64,000 bases of DNA from Chelonoidis abingdonii (taxonomy: Eukaryota > Chordata > Testudines > Testudinidae): the NCBI RefSeq assembly GCF_003597395.2, contig NC_133773.1:69906361-69970360 (forward strand), read 5' to 3'. Positions within the stretch are counted from its first letter, which is position 1. Every line of letters starts with the position of its first letter. The notes beneath the pieces were generated by a model, which was not told the DNA's origin, did no database searches, and was given only the letters and a program-made list of their open reading frames with translations. Below, piece after piece: positions 46,518 through 58,009 of this stretch. Made by a program: the position numbers and the translations under genes.

Positions 46518-46891
46518 CAATGGTTTTCAGTGTGTGGTCTGCAGACTCGTGGGGGTCCACAGACTATGTGTAAGAGGTCCGGAAAAGGTGACTATGATCC
46601 CAGAAGAGGCATATTCGGTTTTTCTGATCAATCAAAAGTATATGAATATTCCCACCTACAGGTCAAACCTGAAAGTGTTGTCATTACCAGAGAAGTCCAC
46701 TGTTCACTGTCTTTTCTCATGCTGTTTCATTTGTGAGGCCGAGCATTTATAGTTGAATTCTGTTGTAAGTTTTCAGTGTAAGACTTCTGTGATAGGGATG
46801 TGTGGACTACAGGTTGAATTTCCAAAGGGATCTGCACCTCCCTTCAGATTTTTTTAGGGATCTGCAAATGAAAAACTGTTGAAAACCACGG
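46518..46891. mobile_element. hAT-type nonautonomous element, 8-bp TSD
   Basis: The ends are 'CAATGGTTTTCAGTGTGTGG' and 'ACTGTTGAAAACCACGG', inverted. The flanks GATTAGAA (46510-46517) and GCTTAGAA (46892-46899) differ at one base. The 374-bp interior is noncoding ('CGTGGGGGTCCACAGACTAT'). Confidence 0.75.
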
Positions 46892-46899
46892 GCTTAGAA

Positions 46900-47694
46900 T
46901 GTCAATGTTAAAGCCAAATCCTGAGACCTGTTGATTGCTTAAAACTATGACTGATGCCAGTGACAACTCTAGGTGTGTGACGTTATTGACATGAACTGTG
47001 ACCATATAGATCATTGTTGCAACCAAGGGCCTATAGTTGCACCAAATTTTGTACAAAGGAGGTCAAATAAGATGTCTATAGAAAGGTTGTAATTTGCTGG
47101 TTACGAATATGCTGTCTGTATGTGTGTATCATTTTTGTATTTGAAGTTATGAATATTGGCTATATACTTGTATCTCAATATGTTTGATTCTAAGTAGCAT
47201 CAATAAAGCATTTGGTAAACTTCTTGAGAAAGGAGTATTCTGAGTAAGTGCGCAGTCAAACACTTAACTGACAATGGACTTTGGGAGACACCAATCCACA
47301 CCTTAGCTTACCTGGACATGTTCAAACTAACATGTAAACCATGGCATCTGCTGGCAAAAAGCTGAAACATACTGTGGGAGATGGTGAATCCTGTTTGATG
47401 ATCTCTCATATGTCTCCTGCATACTTGCATGTATTTTTGTACAAGTCTGTCAATATGCAAGATATGGTCATTTATGTACTAGTTGTTCCAAGTGCTCACC
47501 GCTGTAATAGTCCTGTAATAATAGGCACCCTTTTAGTATGGAATAGTCACTCAATGAAGTATTTGAATCTGAGTCTCAGGTGCAGGGTCATATTTCAAAT
47601 CTGTTCTGTGATTTGGCTTGATTTTTTTTAGTGGCCTCTTTCCTCTCTGACTTTAGAGGATCTTGATGTTGGTTGCAAACAATTGTGTAATGCA
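46900..47694. other. Intronic sequence, no feature seen
   Basis: AT-rich single-copy-looking intron. Confidence 0.5.
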
Positions 47695-47985
47695 AACAAG
47701 GTGGCATAGTGCAAGGAAAAGGAGAGAAAATAGAGAAAACAAGAAAGAGGAGGAATAAAGAGTAGCTAAGGAGTGTAAAGACTAGCAGAAATGAGAGAAA
47801 ATAAAACAAAAGCAGAGAGAGAAAAACGTGGGAGATTGAAAAACAGAAAACAAGAGAGGAAGAGAATGGGGAGAAAAAAAGAGAAATAATTTGGAAAAAC
47901 TGACAGGTTAAAGAAGTCATCCTTCAGATTACACCAAAAAACAGGGAAGATGTATGAAGATAAAAAAGAGATAGGGAAAAAATAG
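47695..47985 (+). repeat. Long degenerate purine tract (GA/GAAA-rich)
   Basis: About 290 bases are mostly A and G on the plus strand ('GGAGAGAAAATAGAGAAAAC', 'AGCAGAGAGAGAAAAACG', 'AAACAAGAGAGGAAGAGAAT'). The reverse strand is correspondingly Phe/Ser/Leu-rich in translation, which is low complexity rather than coding. Such tracts can form triplex DNA. Confidence 0.7.
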
Positions 47986-48774
47986 GTGTTTATGAGTTTA
48001 AAAAAGAAGGAGAAATTACATATGAAAGGATGTGTAGACTTATTCATATTTGCGTATAAGAGTTGTGCAGCCCTCAGCAAGGACGGTGTTAACTCTCTTT
48101 CAGAAGAGAGGGAGAACCACAGCTGTGTGCCCCCCAGTGCAAGGATTATTAGGCACCTGCCCATAAGGGAAGTAAGGTGGGGGCCAACCTTAGTGAATTA
48201 TGTTCTCCTCTAAAGGCATTGTAAGAGGAGTGTGCATTGAGAAACGGCATTAGCAACCAGACCCTCATGTGCAGGAAAGGAGAAATGCTACTGGAAAAGG
48301 CTTCTTTGTAGAGTACTTGCACTTGAATTTTGGCTGCATAAAGACATGCTTTTGTTTATTTTGCTTAATGAGATGGGCAAAGGAAAGGTCCTTTTTGGAT
48401 TCTCAATTTAAAAATCTCTGGTGGAATGAAGACTTTGTTTGGTTTTGTCTAGGCTTGGGAAAAATCTTAGTTTGCCCCATCTAAGTTTCCACATACCTTG
48501 CTACATGATTGAAAGATCATGCTTTTTCCCTTAGACTGTACACTGCCTAGTTAAAAGTCTATTCTTTTCTGTCATGCAAGTGTAGCAGCCCTGACAGTTG
48601 TTAATATAGGGGAAGCTGGTTAAGAGAGAGAAGTCAGGCAAAGCCCAGTTAGTCTACCTAACCTGAAACTCATTTAAGGTGCATGATCCTTACTGTATTC
48701 TCTTCTCATGTTATACTAAAAGCTCTACAAACATTATAAGACACCACAACTATACAAAAGCCTCATCTGAATGC
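47986..48774. other. Intronic sequence, no feature seen
   Basis: Mixed AT-rich intron; no repeat or exon recognised. Confidence 0.45.
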
Positions 48775-49012
48775 AAAAATTGTACTGATTTAATTAAATT
48801 GGTTTAAAGATTAATTTAGTTAAATCAAATGCAACTGTCTTATATAGACCCTTATTTTGGTTTGAGGGCCTTGTGTTGATTACTTTACATTTTAAACTTA
48901 ATACAAAATAAATCTCTCTACACAAAAGCTTTGGACCAATTTATTAACTAAACCAGTTTCTAAAACTTTTTAGTTAAATTGGTACAACTTTCTCATGTAG
49001 ACAAGGCCAAAG
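48775..49012. mobile_element. Harbinger-type MITE pieces
   Basis: The right end is 'AACTTTCTCATGTAGACAAGGCC', with an inverted counterpart 'GGCCTTGTGTTGATTACTTT' at 48868. 'TTTTTAGTTAAATTGGTACAAC' inside is mirrored by 'TTTAATTAAATTGGTTTAAA' at about 48788. This suggests a 145-bp unit plus a partial second copy. No clear TTA duplication. Confidence 0.5.
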
Positions 49013-49295
49013 GCTCTTGTATTGAATTTACATCTCTTTCTCTTACCTTCAGAAATCATCCTTCCCAAACAGGAGCTTGCTTAATGCTTTGTAGTGGAAG
49101 CAGTAGCTAGCCTGGGAGTGTAGGCTGAAAGGTGGAAGCTGCAGAAAGAAGGGAGGGAAAGTGTCTATAAAATCTGATATTTTTCTATTTGGATTTGGAA
49201 ACTTGTCACTTAACATTTATGTGAACTATGCCAAATGAGAGGTCTAAGCAAATATAACACAACAAAATAATACCGCACAAACACAGAATGGTGTA

Positions 49296-50368
49296 CAGAA
49301 ACTCCCCACTTAATGTCCTCTCGCTTAACGTTGTTTCGATCTTACATCCCTGCTCAATTACAGAACATGCTCCATTTAAAGTTGTGCAATGCTTCACAAT
49401 AACGTCGTTTGGCTGCCTGCTTTGTCCACAGCTGGCAGCCCCCTATCAGTTCCTTTATGCTCTTCCCACAGAGCCTCCCGACCGCCAGCAGACCCCATCA
49501 GGGCCTTCTCCCCCTGCCTGCTACCCACACCAGTCAGTTGGCTTGCGGCATTCAGGAGAGAGGGGGAAGGAGCAAGGACTCGACACGCAAGCTTCCCCGC
49601 CTCCCCTGCCTCCCGAATGCTGCAAACCAGCCAATTGCTGTGGGGAGGAGACAGGGGAGGGAGGGGGGAGCCTGTGTGTCAAATCCTCACTTCTCTCCCC
49701 TCCCTTCTTCCCCCTGAATGTCTCAAGCCAGCTGATTGCCAGCTGATTGGGGAGTGGGGAGGAGCGAGGACATGGTGCACCTCCCCCCTCCCTCCCTTGC
49801 CTCCTGCCCGCGGCAGTCAGCTAGCTTGCAGTGTTCAGGAGGCAGGGGACAGAGGGGGAGCCCATGCACTGTGTCCTCACTTCTCCATCCTCCCTCCTGA
49901 ATGCTGCAAGCCAGCTGATTTCTGCGAGCAGGAGGCAGGAGAGGGAGCTGGGAGGAGCGAGGACATGGCGTGCGGAGTAAAGGGGAAGGACGGGGGGAAG
50001 AAGAGGCGGGTCAAGGGTGGGGGCTTGGGGGAAAGGGTGGCATGGGTGGGCCGAGGGTTGAGCCCCCTCCTCCTCTGGTGCTTGCAGAGTAGGGGAAGCT
50101 GGCACTGCTGCTGCACAATGTGCTTCTCCTAGCCTACAGCACCTTCAGCCTCTTTGCCTGCTTCATTGTCTCCAGTTCCAGTGGGCTGTGACTGGTGGGG
50201 GCACCTCCCAACTATAGTACTGTACTGTATGGCAAAAAATTTTTCCCTGGAACCTAACCGCTCCTATTTATATTCATTCTTATGGGGAAATTGGATTCGC
50301 TTAACATCGTTTCACTTAAAGTTGCATTTTTCAGGAATATAACTACAAAGTTAAGTGAGACATTACTG
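49296..50368. mobile_element. Tigger/mariner-like nonautonomous DNA transposon with TA duplication
   Basis: The left end is 'CAGAAACTCCCCACTTAATG'; the reverse complement of the right end is 'CAGTAATGTCTCACTTAACT', continuing 'GTAGTTATATTCCTGAAAAA'. TA flanks both sides (49294-49295 and 50369-50370). The 'CTTAACG...CCTGAAAAATGC' pattern recalls Tigger termini. The 1.07-kb body (49440-50100) is GC-rich and repeats 'GAATGCTGCAAGCCAGCTGA'-like units beside 'GGGGAGGAGCGAGGACATGG'. Translations through it are low-complexity shadows; no transposase. Confidence 0.75.
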
Positions 50369-50370
50369 TA

Positions 50371-51817
50371 TATAGTCATTATGTCTAGAATGCTTCACAG
50401 AATAGTAAGATTTTTCTGAAGAAGTAAATATAAGGAAATATTTTGTCCATCTTGCTATGTATATTTAAGTACAATCCACTGTATGCAAAATACATTTCTG
50501 TACTTAAACGAGAGATGTTTTCTATTGAAAACCACTTACAACAGTGCCCAAATAGTGATTCCTTCTTCTGTATTAAAGTTATGTTCATGTGTGCTAAGGA
50601 TCTGGAGAGAGGATTAGCCCCCAGGAGTTCCAAAAAAACCTGAATATGGACTTTGGTAGTTATAATATCTACTAACATTTTCTTACAAAACAGATATACA
50701 CAATAGTAAATTTGCCTCAAACATGATCTGAAGTTAAATGACTGCAAGCAATTTGTTAAATTGAATAAAGTCTCTCAGTTTTATCACAAGCCAAAAGACT
50801 ACATTAAACAAATGACATTAGCGTGATTTTTGTGACATTCAACTCCTGCACATACTTTTAAAAAATATTCAAGCTCATCATATCATCAGCTGCAAATAAG
50901 TAATCCAATTTTTTCAGAAGAAATCAAAAGAAATGAATGAATGCCTCCATTGAGATGACCTTGTTTAGCAGAAAAGGGACTAGGCTAACACAGATTGTAG
51001 TTTTACTGGGATTTAAATTAGTATAGTATTAGGTGGGATTAAAGTCTGTGCTTTGATAAAAGGAGTCTCATATGTTGTGAGAGCATATTTACCATTCTGG
51101 AGTGTTATGTGAGTTGCAGGCAGTTGACCATAGTACCTGACTTCTCAATAGGGTAAGAGGCAACCCTGCATATGGTAGAGACTATGTGGAACATGAACTA
51201 ATCTGAATGGGTTATATCTAGTTGGAGAGAAATTGTCTAAAGAGCAGCTTATTTCTATGACACATTAGTTTTAGTGGTTGACATAATATTAAAAAAAATC
51301 TTTCATATGTTATTAAAGCTAAGGTCACATGTTTTAAATTAAAAGTAATATTCTGTATGCATTAGGAATAGATTTAATTCTTTTAAATTGCACTGGGCTA
51401 GCTCTCACTAAGCTACTTTGCCTAGTTTTTACAGTGAAGACTCTTATTTGTTATGAAAAAGATTTGACCCAGTTTAATTGAAAAAACAAACGAGTACTTT
51501 AAATCAAAAGTCCTTTTGCTGCTAATCATATGAAAAAGCGCACATAAAGATAAGATGTTTAAAAAGTTTCCATTAACCTACATTATTGTTTGATCTGAAA
51601 AGCTCATTTCAGTGAAATTCATTCCATTATGATTGAGATCCCAGGCTGTTGTAACTGAATAATACTAACATGCATTTTTCTTACATTCTTTGGCTACCAG
51701 ATTGAGCCACATTATCTTTGTTACTAAAGTAAGTCCTGCAGATGCTATGAACATAACTTCATGAACATGAATAATTCTCTTGAACTCATATTGCGTGTTA
51801 TTGATAAACTAAAATAG
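50371..51817. other. Intronic sequence, no feature seen
   Basis: AT-rich single-copy-looking intron. Confidence 0.5.
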
Positions 51818-51966
51818 GCCTCAATCCTTTAAACACTTAGTGCATGAGAAATCCTAGTTCCATTAAAATCCACTGCAAAACTTCTATTGACTTCAGTGGA
51901 GCCAGAATTTCACCTTGAGTTCAGTGGGACTATTCTTGTGCCCTGATGTTGCTGGATCAAGGCCTA
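51818..51966. repeat. Ancient short inverted-repeat element
   Basis: The left 'ATAGGCCTCAATCC' and right 'GGATCAAGGCCTAT' are inverted. Between them lie 'TAGTTCCATTAAAATCCACT' and 'TATTGACTTCAGTGG', the recurring old sauropsid palindrome motif. No TSD. Confidence 0.5.
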
Positions 51967-51996
51967 TATTGATATATTAGTATATTGAGTTGTGTC

Positions 51997-52209
51997 TGAG
52001 GCGGCTCTAGACATTTTGCTGCCCGAAGCACGGTGTCATGTCGCGGAGGGCGCTCTGCTGCTCGCCGGTCCCGCGGCTTCGGTGGACCTCCCGCAGGCGT
52101 GCTGCCGAAGGCACCCTGTCTGCTGCCCTCCTGGCGACCAGCAGAGCGCCCCCGGCAGCATGCCGCCCCAAGCACACGCTTTGCGTGCTGAGGCCTGGAG
52201 CCGCCCCTG
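51997..52209. mobile_element. hAT foldback MITE, 8-bp TSD
   Basis: The left end 'TGAGGCGGCTCTAGAC' has lost the first base of the family terminus; the right end is 'CCTGGAGCCGCCCCTG'. Flanks GTTGTGTC (51989-51996) and GTTATGTC (52210-52217) differ at one base. The interior is very CpG-rich ('CGGTCCCGCGGCTTCGGTGG') and self-complementary. Same family as 3290, 37334 and 39620; its CpG content suggests it is the youngest. Confidence 0.85.
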
Positions 52210-52217
52210 GTTATGTC

Positions 52218-53137
52218 AGATAAAGATAAATGTCACATGGTCATCTGTACATCGTATGTTCGATCAAGCTTCAGGCAGCTCTTGTCAAAATTCCAAGGCT
52301 AGATTATCAGGTGGTATAATAATCCATTGAAGTCAGTGTAGCTATGATGAATTACTCCGGCTTCATTATTTTTGTATATATACAATGTATTCCATAGTCC
52401 TCAAGTCGTTAAAACAAAAAACCACCACCACCACCAGAAACATCCCCTACTTCAAAGAAAGCAAGTAAGGAATTATCTTGAATAGTTTTGTAAAGTGTCT
52501 ATCATATATATTCATAAATATCAAAGCATGCTGTTATCTACACATAAACTGCTTTGCTATGAATAATGAAATAGAAATTAAAATAATTTATTTAAAATCT
52601 GAAAGTAAATAAAAGAGGATGACATTTATTCATAAAGTCTGTAAATCTTTACACAGGCAAAATGCCCTGTGAGGCACATATATATGGATCTATTCAATGA
52701 AAAGTGCCCCTGGATAGATTGTTTTAACTGTTACATTTTAGGGCAAATATCTTTTCTCAGAATAATAGATAGTTGGTAGCTCTGGTGTTCTGTATGTGTG
52801 CCTTCCACAGGGTTTATGTACATTTATTGTTCTACCTGCATGGAAGAGTCAATCTATGAGGAAAAGTTGACCCTTTACTTGAGGCTGTTGTTGCATGCCA
52901 TACACTGGCAAAGTATCCATGGACTGATAAGCTTGAAATGCTTATTGGAAAATGGGCTGCACAATGAGTTTCAGTACTGATTTCACGGTCCATTTTCTTA
53001 AATATCATGGTCAAAGCATTTTACAAATCTTGAATTTTATGATTTCAGATATTTAAATCTTAAATTTCATGGTGTTGTAACAAAGCATGAATATGTATTG
53101 AAAAACAGCAAAATACAAACATGTAAAGCCCTTAAGT
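52218..53137. other. Intronic sequence, no feature seen
   Basis: AT-rich intron; a short CCA run at 52417-52436. Nothing else. Confidence 0.5.
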
Positions 53138-53601
53138 CAATGTTTCTCAAACTGGGGATCCCGACCCAAAAGGAGTTTGCAAAGATATTGTGTGTGGAGA
53201 TGTGCGGTATTGCCATTCTTACTTCTGCTCTGCCTTCAGAACTGGGTAGCTGAAGTATGGTGGCTGCTGGATGAGTGCTGAGCTCTGAAGGGAGCAGCGC
53301 AGCCTTTAGAGCTGGATTCCCAGCCAGCAGCCTCTGCTCTCCAGCCACCCAGTTCTGAAGGCAGTGCCACTACCAGCAACAGCACAGAAGTAAGGGGGTA
53401 TAGTATGGTATTGCCACCCTTACTTCTGTGCTGCTGCTGGTGGTGGCACTGCCTTCAGACCTGGGAGCCCAGCCAGCAGCTGCCACTCTCCGGTCACCCG
53501 GCTCTGAAGACAGCATAGAAGTAAGGGTGGCAATACTGTGACTCCTCTTCAATAGGCTTGAGAACCCTTTAGGGTTGGGACCCCCAGTTTGAGAAATGAT
53601 G
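53138..53601. mobile_element. hAT-type element with internal hairpin
   Basis: The inverted termini are 'CAATGTTTCTCAAACTGGGG' and 'CCCCAGTTTGAGAAATGATG'. Inside, 53350-53398 and 53418-53465 are near-perfect inverted arms ('GAAGGCAGTGCCACTACCAG' against 'CTGGTGGTGGCACTGCCTTC'), around 'GGTATAGTATGGTATTGCCA'. No matching TSD. Frames here are shadows of the repeat. Confidence 0.65.
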
Positions 53602-55324
53602 TGTATTTGTATATACAAATACCCATTTTTTCTCTTCCCCACATGCTGGACACTGATAATCTTTTCTTCTGTGTTTGTATGTAGGTAAATCCACATATGC
53701 AGTTCCTAGAGTTTCATATGAAACTCCATAGAGTATCAGAGAAATCTGTCAACATTTTTACATGCAAATATATTCTGTTTTCCCTTTTAATTAATTTAAA
53801 TATATGAAATATTTTTTCTTTTGTGTAAAATAATCAAAGGTCCCTTAAATACCAATTGGTGGAAATGTTGGCAGTTATTTATTATGGAACCGATGATTGT
53901 TTGAACTGCGGTTATGTGATTTGTTCTGGAGATGTCATTTTTTCAAAGAAAAGGTTACACCACTGAGTTTGAAACGATGGAAACTTGAACAGTTCCCTGT
54001 TCTCTGTACAACCAGAATTTATTTTTTAGTCTTTTTTTACCTTTTGCTCCTTAGCATGCTATTTGTGTTACGGGCCACTTCACTTCATCTGATCATCCTT
54101 TAATATGTGTGATTAAGTCCCAATGACATGGTGAGCTTTATTCATGTTCTGGGAACTGTCATTTTTCTCTGATGCATATATTTTTCTCAGTTCTCTTCTC
54201 ACAGCTGCTGCCTCCATCACAGTGCTCATTCTCTGTTAATCCCAGGGCAGCATGGGTGTAACTGGCAGTTGTGTTAAGGGACTATTTCCCCCCTTCATTT
54301 GTGTACCTATCTCCCATTGACATTAATGGGACTTAATCACACATATCAAAGGGAGAATAAACCACTTAGAGTCTATGCCATCCCTTTGGAAATGTAGCTG
54401 ATTGCTATCAGACCAGAGCATAAAAGTTTCGAGGTTGCTTCTGAGCATGTCTTATTGCATTCTAATGTAACATGCTGCTTATTCTGGCTGGATTTTTATT
54501 CTTTCTTGCTGGCCTTTATGACTGTGTGTTCTGTTTCTTTTGTTTTTTGTTTTTGTATGATTGCCTATAATTTAAACACATTTTTTTGTGTAAGAGTCTT
54601 TCTGTTTCAAATCCCTTTAATACCACAGTGCTAAGTATATCCTGTTGCTTTAAGGTGCTATGGATGAAAGTGTGGCATTTCTGAATTTTATGTTACCAGT
54701 TCTGTAAATGAGTTCATTTCATTAGCACTTTTGCCACGTATGTATTAGTTTGTTTACACTTTATCTTGACTAGTTTCTGTTCAGTGTTTTACAACATTGT
54801 TGAGTTAAGGATTCTCACAAAGATGTTGATGAGGGAAGAACTGTTAAACAAGTTTAACAGTGTTGATTAAGTAAATGTTACAAAGCCTGTCTCCCCAAGG
54901 CAGTGTTTCAAATGGGTTTTATTTTCCTTCTGGTAGAAAATGTGGTTTTAATGAAGTAGATTTTTCCTTAAAGACAACCACTAGAAAAAGGCTCATGTTT
55001 GACAAATAAAAAGCAAAGTTGTAACCTCATTGTTCTGAATAAAATGGATTAATAAAGATGTAAGAGGATTAAATATTTCAGCTTCTGGATTTTACACTTA
55101 ATTTGGGAATTCTGGTCAGGAGCCAACATAACTGGTATGCTAATTTTTTCAAGCTCTGCTTTGAAGTACTGCAATTCAGGAGGTAGTTTCATTGGCAGGC
55201 TAAATTGTTCTCACCTACAAGTATGTGTCATTTGATGATACTTCTTTCACTAATGGAAGAGTGTGACTACTTATTTCATTGTATGTAGGCAAATTAGCAA
55301 TTCAGCATCTAGGTTAAGTTGCTG
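53602..55324. other. Intronic sequence, no feature seen
   Basis: AT-rich intron; an old 'CCCATTGACATTAATGGG' palindrome at about 54313. Confidence 0.5.
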
Positions 55325-55334
55325 CTTATCCAAA

Positions 55335-55690
55335 GTTACTGGCCATCCTGCGCAAAAAAACTTCACAACCAGACTTCAAAGAGAAACTGCTGAGCTTCAG
55401 TTCATCTGCAAATTTGACACCATCAGCTCAGGATTAAACAAAGACTATGAATGGCTTGCCAACTACAAAACCAGTTTCTCCTCCCTTGGTTTTCACACCT
55501 CAACTGCTAGAACAGGGCCTCATCCTCCCTGATTGAACTAACCTCATTATCTCTAGCTTGCTTGCATATATACCTGCCCCTGGAAATTTCCACTACATGC
55601 ATCTGACGAAGTGGGTATTCACCCAAGAAAGCTCATGCTCCAAAACGTCTGTTAGTCTATAAGGTGTCACAGGATTCTTTGCTGCTTTTA
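55335..55690 (+). mobile_element. Retroposed 3' fragment with coding remnant (Penelope-like, tentative)
   Basis: A 356-bp insert bounded by a perfect 10-bp duplication CTTATCCAAA (55325-55334 and 55691-55700). Its 5' part encodes 'QRETAELQFICKFDTISSGL' then 'NKDYEWLANYKTSF' before a stop at 55530, resembling the end of a GIY-YIG-type Penelope C-terminus ('...DTL.P.GLN..'). The 3' UTR ('CTGACGAAGTGGGTATTCAC', 'CCAAAACGTCTGTTAGTCTA') is shared with 8707-8981 (opposite strand) and, more distantly, 3116-3265. 5'-truncated. Confidence 0.7.
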
Positions 55691-55899
55691 CTTATCCAAA
55701 CTGAATCTCATTGAAGTTGTACCAGCTGAGAATTAGTGTAATATAATAACCCAAATTTAAAATTATACAGGATATTGCTTTTCATTTGAGGATCTCAAAC
55801 ATCTTATAAATATTTATATTAGGCCTTACAGTGCTCCTCTGAAGTGTTGATTATTTTTTTTTCAAAAATGTAAACCGAGACACAAAGTAAGTTTAAATG

Positions 55900-55995
55900 A
55901 CTTATCCAAGACCAGACCCAAGGAAGAACTCTGTGTAGCTTGAAAACTTGCCTCCTCACCAATAGGAATTGGTCCAATAAGAGATATTAGTGAGA
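55900..55995 (+). repeat. Short 'GGTCCAATAAGAG' repeat fragment
   Basis: 'GAAGAACTCTGTGTAGCTTG' followed by 'GGAATTGGTCCAATAAGAGA' matches the repeat at 8515-8665; more decayed. Confidence 0.5.
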
Positions 55996-56573
55996 CATGG
56001 TGGGTGGGATCAAAACAGCTGCAACAACACTGCAAATTACCCAAGACAAGTTAGAAATGCAAACCTATATTCCTGACTCTTAAGCCCTCCTGAAGCCAAT
56101 GGATGATGTTCCTTCTCACTCTGCTTGGATGTAGTTGCACATAAAAGTATATACCGACTATTGTAACTTGCACCTTCTTCCAGCTCCAATGAGCTTGAGT
56201 TGTAGCAACTTAGGGTATGTTTACATTGGCAGAGTTACAGTGCTGGCAGTTACAGCACCACTCAGAGAGTGCTGAAGGGAAACCACTGTCATGTGTTCAC
56301 ACTGTCAGCTACCTGCGCAATAACGTTTACGCTTGTGGCACTTGAAGCGGTATTCAGAGCAGTGCACTCTGTACAGCTGTCCTGCAGAGTATCTCTTCCT
56401 GTTCTGCTACTAAGAATTGTGGGAAGGTGAAGGGGGTCGTGGAGCATCCTGGGTCCTGTCGCAATACCTCATGATGCATTACTTCGTATCCCAGCAATCC
56501 CCATGCTTCTGTCCACATTTGGCGACATCTTTCAGTTTGTGTACTGCACACTCTGCTTCTTCAGTCTGCAGGA

Positions 56574-57744
56574 ATGGATCCTACACTATTGACCAATATG
56601 CTGCTTGCTCTGACTAACATGTCACAAGTGCCAGTGGAGTTATTCCTTAAGCGACAAAGGCAAGAGGGGTGCGACATTGCTCTCGCCATGCGTACTAGCT
56701 ACGACACGAGATTGCTTGTATTCATGGAGATGCTGACCACTGTGGAATGCCACTTTTGGGCTCGGGACAAAAGCACTAAGTGGTGGGATCACATTGTCAT
56801 GCATATCTGGGATGACGAGCAGTGGCTGCAGAACTTTCAGATGAGGACATTCATGGGACTGTGTGATGAGCTCGCCCCAGCTCTGCGGTGCAAGGACACA
56901 AGAATGAGAGCTGTCTTGCTGTTGGAAAAGCATGTGGTGATTGCACCATGGAAGTTGGCTACTCCAGACTGCTACCAGTCAGTCGCTAACCAGTTCGGAA
57001 TGGGAAAGTCGACTATTGGACTCGTGTTGACAGAAGTGTGCAGGACCATTAATCTCATCTTGCTCTGAAAGACTGTGACTCTGGGCAATGTGTATGACAT
57101 TGTGGATGGCTTTGTGCAAATGAGCTTCTCTGACTGTGGAGGGGTGATAGATGGCATGCATATTTCAATTCTGGCACCAGACCACCTAGCCACTGAGTAT
57201 ATTAATCACAAGAGATATTTATCAATGGTTTGACCAGGTGCTTGTGGATCACCATGGGCCTTTCACGGGCATTAACACATGCTGGTCTGAAAAGGTATGT
57301 AACACATGCATCTTTCAGAACACTGGCCTGTTCAGGAAGCTACGAGCAGGGACTTGTTTCCTAGACCAGAAGATCACCATAGGGGAAGTTGAAATGCCCA
57401 TGATGATCCTGGGAGACCCCGCCTACCCCTTAATGCCATGGCTTATGAAGCCTTACATGGGGCACCTTGACAGCAGCAAGGAGCGGTTCAACAACAGGCT
57501 GAGCAAGTGCAGAATGGCTGTTGAGTGTGCTTTTGGCTGTTTAAAGGCCTGCTGGCACTGCCTATATGAGAGACTGGACCTGGCCGATGATAATATTCCT
57601 GTGCTTATAGCTGCGTGCTGTACTGTCCATAATATTTGTGAAGGGAAGAGTGAAAGCTTCATTCAAGGCTGGACCGCTGAGACTCAGCACCTGGAGGCTG
57701 AATTTGAAGAACCAGAGAACAGGGCTATTAGTGTGGGGCCATAA
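56574..57744 (+). pseudogene. Harbinger DDE transposase (HARBI1-like), one stop and one frameshift
   Basis: Reads from the ATG at 56574 ('MDPTLLTNMLLALTNMSQ'), with the family helix-turn-helix region 'PDCYQSVANQFGMGKSTIG'. TGA interrupts at 57066-57068, the same frame continues to TGA at 57231-57233, then a +1 shift opens the frame 57238-57744. The catalytic triad is visible: Asp in 'GVIDGMHI' (57150), Asp in 'LGDPAYPLMPWLMKPY' (57415) and Glu in 'VECAFGCLK' (57523). Total length is close to a normal Harbinger transposase (about 390 residues). The enzyme would cut and join at TTA sites. The few lesions suggest fairly recent decay. Confidence 0.88.
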
Positions 57745-58009
57745 GGATCAGGGATGCCTGGAGGCAGAAATTTGAAGCTGAAAACTAACATTTGTTGCTA
57801 TGCTTGGGAGTGCAGTGCTTGTAATGCTAGGAGTTGATTGTGATTGGTGCAGACGATGCACTATGAAGGTGTAAAAATTGCTTGTTGCTTTGCAGGGCTT
57901 GGTTTTCTTTCAATTAATGGAATAAAGATTGCTTTCAAACCAAAACAATTCTTTTATTAAAAAACAACAACCGGAGAAGAGAGACAAACAAAAAAACACA
58001 TCGGCAGTG

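Noticed and set aside
47588..48164. Minus-strand Phe/Ser/Leu-rich frames as membrane proteins
   Set aside because: They are the complement of a purine-rich tract; hydrophobicity comes from poly-pyrimidine codons.
49288..50132. Long overlapping frames (152 and 247 codons) as protein-coding
   Set aside because: They run through GC-rich imperfect repeats inside a DNA transposon; Pro/Ser/Gly/Cys-rich low complexity in several frames at once.
53130..53609. 8-bp TSD for the hAT-like element at 53138
   Set aside because: CCTTAAGT and TGTATTTG do not match, although the inverted ends are clear.
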